The notes under the pieces: generated by a model
Seen by the model: the letters and a program-made list of their open reading frames with translations, nothing else
Told to the model about the DNA's origin: nothing
Database searches by the model: none
Made by a program: the position numbers and the translations under genes
Assembly (NCBI RefSeq): GCF_003112555.1
Contig: NZ_BEWB01000021.1
Span: 60,766-124,765 of the forward strand
DNA: 64,000 nucleotides
Reading direction: 5' to 3'
Origin: Streptomyces coelicoflavus
GTDB taxonomy: Bacteria; Actinomycetota; Actinomycetes; Streptomycetales; Streptomycetaceae
Part shown: positions 61,442 through 64,000 of the stretch, piece after piece
How positions within the stretch are numbered: position 1 is the first letter of the stretch
How the letters are laid out: every line of letters starts with the position of its first letter

Positions 61442-61835
61442 GCGTCCGCCGCTCGTCGTACCGCTCGCGCGACGCCAGCACCTCGTCCATCCGCCCCTCG
61501 ACGCACTCGATGAGCGCGAGCAGCCGCGCGGCCACCTCGCGCCCCAGCGCCGTCAGCTCGTAGTCCACGCGGGGCGGATTGGTCGGCTGGGCCTCGCGGT
61601 GCACCAGCCCGTCGCGCTCGAGCGCGTGCAGGGTCTGGGCCAGCATCTTCTCGCTGACGCCGTCCACCCGGCGCCGCAGCTCGTTGAACCGGAACGACCC
61701 CTCGTACAGCGCGCCGAGCGTCAGCGCGCCCCAGCGTCCCGTGACGTGCTCCAGGGTGCCGCGCGAGGGACAGGCCTTGGAGAACACGTCGAACGGCAGG
61801 TCCTGCTCCTCCGTGCGCTCCCGCGTGGTCGACAT
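61431..61835 (-). CDS. HxlR-family transcriptional regulator
   Basis: A 134-aa HxlR winged-helix protein (CPSRGTLEHVTGRWGALTLGALYEGSFRFNELRRRVDGVSEKMLAQTLHALERDGLV). Cys22 is at the position of the redox-sensing Cys of thiol-responsive members. ATG 61835 follows CTGGAGAC. Its promoter region contains GTTGA-TAGTC-TCAAC (61934-61948), a likely autoregulatory site. No divergent oxidoreductase is present, only a 52-aa gene. Confidence 0.9.
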   Translation of the reverse strand: MSTTRERTEEQDLPFDVFSKACPSRGTLEHVTGRWGALTLGALYEGSFRFNELRRRVDGVSEKMLAQTLHALERDGLVHREAQPTNPPRVDYELTALGREVAARLLALIECVEGRMDEVLASRERYDERRTPTV

Positions 61836-61933
61836 GTCTCCAGCGTACGTGAGCACAGCGCTGCGCCACAGGTTGCGCGGGGTGCTGGACAGCAGGCGGT
61901 GCGACCTCGGACGCACTCCGCGGTCACCAGTGT

Positions 61934-61948
61934 GTTGATAGTCTCAAC
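61934..61948. promoter_or_regulatory. Candidate HxlR operator
   Basis: The perfect 5-bp inverted repeat GTTGA-TAGTC-TCAAC lies upstream of the HxlR gene and of the divergent 52-aa gene. Confidence 0.5.
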
Positions 61949-62011
61949 GCCTTCTGACCAGCGAGGCCGTCCCGGTGCCGGCCCTGGGGGCTGGTCCGCC
62001 GGAGGGGTGAC

Positions 62012-62170
62012 GTGATCAAGCGGGTGTGCCACGGACTGCACGTCATCCGGCTCACGTGCGACGACGGCAACACCGACCGCTCCGTGGGGCGCGTCTACGG
62101 ACTGTCCTCGGACGGCATGACCGTCGAGTGGGAGGGACTCGGGGCCGACGGCTTCGAACGGGCCGAGTGA
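62012..62170 (+). CDS. 52-aa small protein
   Basis: GTG 62012 with a strong GGAGGGGTGAC site starts a 52-codon ORF: MIKRVCHGLHVIRLTCDDGN... ending VEWEGLGADGFERAE. Two Cys and the charged pattern suggest a small beta-rich protein. No family is recognised. Codon use is typical Streptomyces, unlike the genes that follow, so it marks the end of the native-looking segment. Confidence 0.6.
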   Translation: MIKRVCHGLHVIRLTCDDGNTDRSVGRVYGLSSDGMTVEWEGLGADGFERAE

Positions 62171-62431
62171 CACCTGCCGTCGGCTAGTAGCCGAAGAAGT
62201 GCGGGGCCGGTTCTCTGACCTGCGGCCCGGTAACCGATCAACGCTGCGACCTGCGACTTAGCTGTCGGTGGTTGTCAGCGTTGGTCGTCGTTGAGCACCC
62301 TCCGACGGCCCGGGGACGGCCCCAAGCTGCATGAGGTACAGCAGGCAGTGGCTCAAGCACGCCGGTGCACATCAGCACTGGTCAATCCGAAAGTTGTCTA
62401 CGTCTGCGGTGTGATCCCATATGTTGAGGCG

Positions 62432-63199
62432 ATGCAGATGTCCAAGTCGGCCGTCCAGAGGCTCGGAAAGCGCCTAGAGGTGCCCGGGGAGGCGCCTGAG
62501 GAGGCACTCGGTCAACTTGAGGAGCTTCTCGTTGACTACAGCGAGCTCCTAACGGCATCCCGTGGCGTCGTTGATGAGCTCTGCGACAGCTTGGACTGGC
62601 CCCTCAGCGTCACGCATCGTCTGAAGACCACTGACACGCTGGTTCAGAAGCTGCGCAGGGCTAAGGCCCGAGGTAGTAGTACGAATCTGGCTCGTATCCA
62701 GGACATTGCCGGCATCCGGCTGTCTGGCAACGTCACCCTCACGGAACAAGACCAACTGCGAGACTGGATCATTGACCGGTTCGAGGGGCAAGGGTATGCG
62801 TGCGTAGTGAAGGACCGTCGAACTGATCCGATGGTGGGTTACCGAGCGGTCCACGTCATCGTGTCGATCGAGGGCCGCTACGTTGAGATACAGGTTCGGA
62901 CGCTCAGTCAAGACCTATGGGCGAACGTGTTTGAGCGGATCGCCGACCTCTTCGGGCGTGGCATTCGCTACGGGGAGCGTCCTGACTACGGTGGAGATGC
63001 AGTGGTCAACGTCATCCGCATGATGGAGAGATTCTCGGCTAGTCTGTACGACGTAGAGCGCTTGGCTTACTCAGACGATGCCCAGCGAGATGGTCGAGAA
63101 GCTACGCTTGAGGCTCAACGGCCGCTCCTCGCCCAGTTGCGCGAGATGCTGCAAACCACGGAAGACATCACAGGAGGGCTGCAACGTGAAGGCACTTAA
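62432..63199 (+). CDS. RelA/SpoT-domain nucleotidyltransferase (small alarmone synthetase-like)
   Basis: A protein of about 255 aa with the (p)ppGpp synthetase fold: HRLKTTDTLVQKLRRAK near residue 65, the metal-site Asp in QDIAGIRL near 90, GYRAVHVIV near 134, and VEIQVRTLSQDLWANVFE near 150. All catalytic positions I can check are present. It has no hydrolase (HD), TGS or ACT domain. The start (62432 or 62438, GAGG upstream) is uncertain since the frame is open to 62291. GC is visibly lower and rare codons such as ATA occur, so it looks acquired. It overlaps an 81-aa gene, recalling toxin-antitoxin-like (toxSAS) pairs; that is inference. Confidence 0.82.
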   Translation: MQMSKSAVQRLGKRLEVPGEAPEEALGQLEELLVDYSELLTASRGVVDELCDSLDWPLSVTHRLKTTDTLVQKLRRAKARGSSTNLARIQDIAGIRLSGNVTLTEQDQLRDWIIDRFEGQGYACVVKDRRTDPMVGYRAVHVIVSIEGRYVEIQVRTLSQDLWANVFERIADLFGRGIRYGERPDYGGDAVVNVIRMMERFSASLYDVERLAYSDDAQRDGREATLEAQRPLLAQLREMLQTTEDITGGLQREGT

Positions 63200-63431
63200 G
63201 CACTTCCTTCTTGTCTACAACCGGCGTACGGGCGAGACCGTGGTGCAACAGGAGTTCTCTGCTGCTGACGGCAGGCAGGCTGTGCGCGCGAGGTTCCAGC
63301 TGGAGCGAGAGCTGCGAGGACAGGACGACACGGAGATCGTCGTACTGACCGGTGCCTCGCTTGCGAGCCTCCAAAGGACGCACTCCCGCTACTTTTCTGG
63401 CGCAACGGACAGGGCTCTCGCCGCCGCTTAG
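63186..63431 (+). CDS. 81-aa partner protein of the RelA/SpoT-domain gene
   Basis: GTG 63186 with GGAGG 8 bases upstream; the first 14 bases overlap the end of the synthetase gene, so translation is coupled. The protein begins MKALKHFLLVYNRRTGETVV and ends RTHSRYFSGATDRALAAA. It appears alpha/beta with a conserved-looking RFQLERELRG helix. I recall similar small proteins in actinobacteria, but no function. It may be an antitoxin or a regulator of the synthetase. Confidence 0.72.
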   Translation: MKALKHFLLVYNRRTGETVVQQEFSAADGRQAVRARFQLERELRGQDDTEIVVLTGASLASLQRTHSRYFSGATDRALAAA

Positions 63432-63455
63432 AGGTAGCGTTGACCAGCATAAATC

Positions 63456-63560
63456 ACGGAGCGTAGTTAGTAGGGGCCGCTGCTCGGTCACCCACTACTA
63501 CGCTCCGTCGCTATGCTGACCTTCGGTCACGGAGCGTAGTAGTGGGTGACCGAGCAGCGG
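63456..63560. repeat. Large inverted repeat with three copies of one unit
   Basis: A perfect 32-bp inverted repeat (63477-63508 with 63529-63560, 20-bp loop) centred on ACGCTCCG/CGGAGCGT. A third, imperfect direct copy of the unit starts at 63456 (ACGGAGCGTAGT), allowing an alternative hairpin with the left arm. It starts 25 bp after the 81-aa gene and is followed by GGGGTAAAATGG. It could be a terminator, an origin or transfer site, or an element end. Confidence 0.85.
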
Positions 63561-63663
63561 GGTAAAATGGCCTAATCGTTACCTGCTCGTTATCTTGTGT
63601 CGCTGCGACACTCGGCGCCCTGCTTGTGGCAAAGGTCGGTGGAGCGGCTTTGGGCTGGAGCTG

Positions 63664-63774
63664 CTTTGGGGCGAGTGATCTTGGCCCCGTAAGCTGATGG
63701 CGAGTCGGGCAGTCTGTGGACCTGCCCGTTAAAGCACGACGTTGGGGCCAAGATCTTAGAGGCTCGCCCCAAAG
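63664..63774. repeat. Second nested inverted repeat
   Basis: CTTTGGGGCGAG and GATCTTGGCCCC (63664-63688) are matched in inverse by GGGGCCAAGATC and CTCGCCCCAAAG (63745-63774), with seven bases on the right arm facing a single T on the left. Between them lies a smaller stem, CGGGCAG/CTGCCCG (63707-63713 with 63722-63728). Confidence 0.8.
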
Positions 63775-64000
63775 TGGCTGCCTAAAGCCGTGGAGCCGAC
63801 CGCCCCAGCCACGACGTGTTCTGACCTCATGCCGCCCGGCCAACCCTCACCAGGGCGCGCGTCGGCGCAGCGCGGGCGGAGCGGGCCGAAGGCAGGAGCG
63901 GCGCCCGGAGCGGAGCCGGGAAGCGCGCCCGGCGGAGCGGAGCGCAGCCGGGGCTTGATGAGGTAGAGAAACCTGTAACTCGTGCCTGTGTCGGCTGGGT
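63775..64000. other. Gene-free, purine-rich repeat segment at the right edge
   Basis: No gene is supported. Between 63870 and 63955 the sequence is built of CGGAGC/GCGCCCGG-type short repeats (for example GGCGCCCGGAGCGGAGCCGG then GCGCCCGGCGGAGCGGAGCG), giving further hairpin potential. The window ends before any following gene becomes visible. Confidence 0.5.

Noticed and set aside
63511..63958. Short ORFs on both strands across the inverted repeats
   Set aside because: They have no SD, atypical composition and run through the hairpin arms; none resembles a protein family.

Overview
The window is chromosomal DNA of a Streptomyces. It is very GC-rich, uses GTG starts freely, carries two tandem conservon (cvn) operons, and encodes a Lys-rich-tailed HU protein (HupS) and the AccB/AccE acyl-CoA carboxylase pair. 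Gene content and order match, from memory, the S. coelicolor A3(2)/S. lividans region running from proline catabolism to rnc-mutM. The species is inferred, not proven. Only the last ~1.8 kb looks foreign.

Layout. (1) 1-4.0 kb: a PucR-type regulator facing proline dehydrogenase and P5C dehydrogenase. (2) 4.1-6.9 kb: a 43-aa protein, leuB and ilvE. (3) 7.0-12.6 kb: an accessory nitrogen cluster with an NCS1 permease facing a ureAB fusion, a ureC-like gene lacking the flap Cys, an agmatine-deiminase-family gene and a TetR gene. The control region holds TetR-like palindromes, and no urease maturation genes are present. (4) 12.65-14.6 kb: cimA behind a leader peptide (ATT-ATT Ile codons) and a terminator hairpin, which looks like an attenuator. 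(5) 14.6-21.4 kb: a Gly-rich membrane protein, a divergent EamA transporter/TetR pair, an isochorismatase-fold hydrolase, a YceI protein and a secreted PL8 lyase with a complete catalytic set. (6) 21.5-23.3 kb: accB-accE.

(7) 23.6-34.3 kb: two tandem conservons on the minus strand, each a sensor-kinase-like CvnA, roadblock CvnB, DUF742 CvnC and small GTPase CvnD, forming membrane G-protein-like signalling modules. (8) 34.9-39.4 kb: a 62-aa peptide, an FAH-family enzyme, gltX, RidA-like and HAD proteins, and five tRNA genes (Gln-Glu-Glu-Gln-Glu). All five tRNAs would be substrates of a non-discriminating GltX. (9) 39.4-43.8 kb: a MerR gene/DUF4188 pair, then ndgR divergent from leuCD. (10) 44.0-51.7 kb: hupS, cofC, an acyltransferase, gpsA, ddlA, a stand-alone RAM protein and thiL-thiD.

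(11) 51.8-61.9 kb: rpmB, a DhaL-domain protein, recG, rsmD, coaD, a coiled-coil protein, then yceD-rpmF-rnc and mutM, ending in an HxlR regulator. (12) 62.0-64.0 kb: a 52-aa gene, then a lower-GC segment with a RelA/SpoT-domain synthetase overlapping an 81-aa gene. This is followed by a gene-free region of large inverted repeats, and looks like the edge of an acquired element.

Branched-chain amino acid genes (leuB, ilvE, cimA, leuCD, ndgR) are scattered through the window. Three of their upstream regions share a GTCTCA-type motif that may be an NdgR site.
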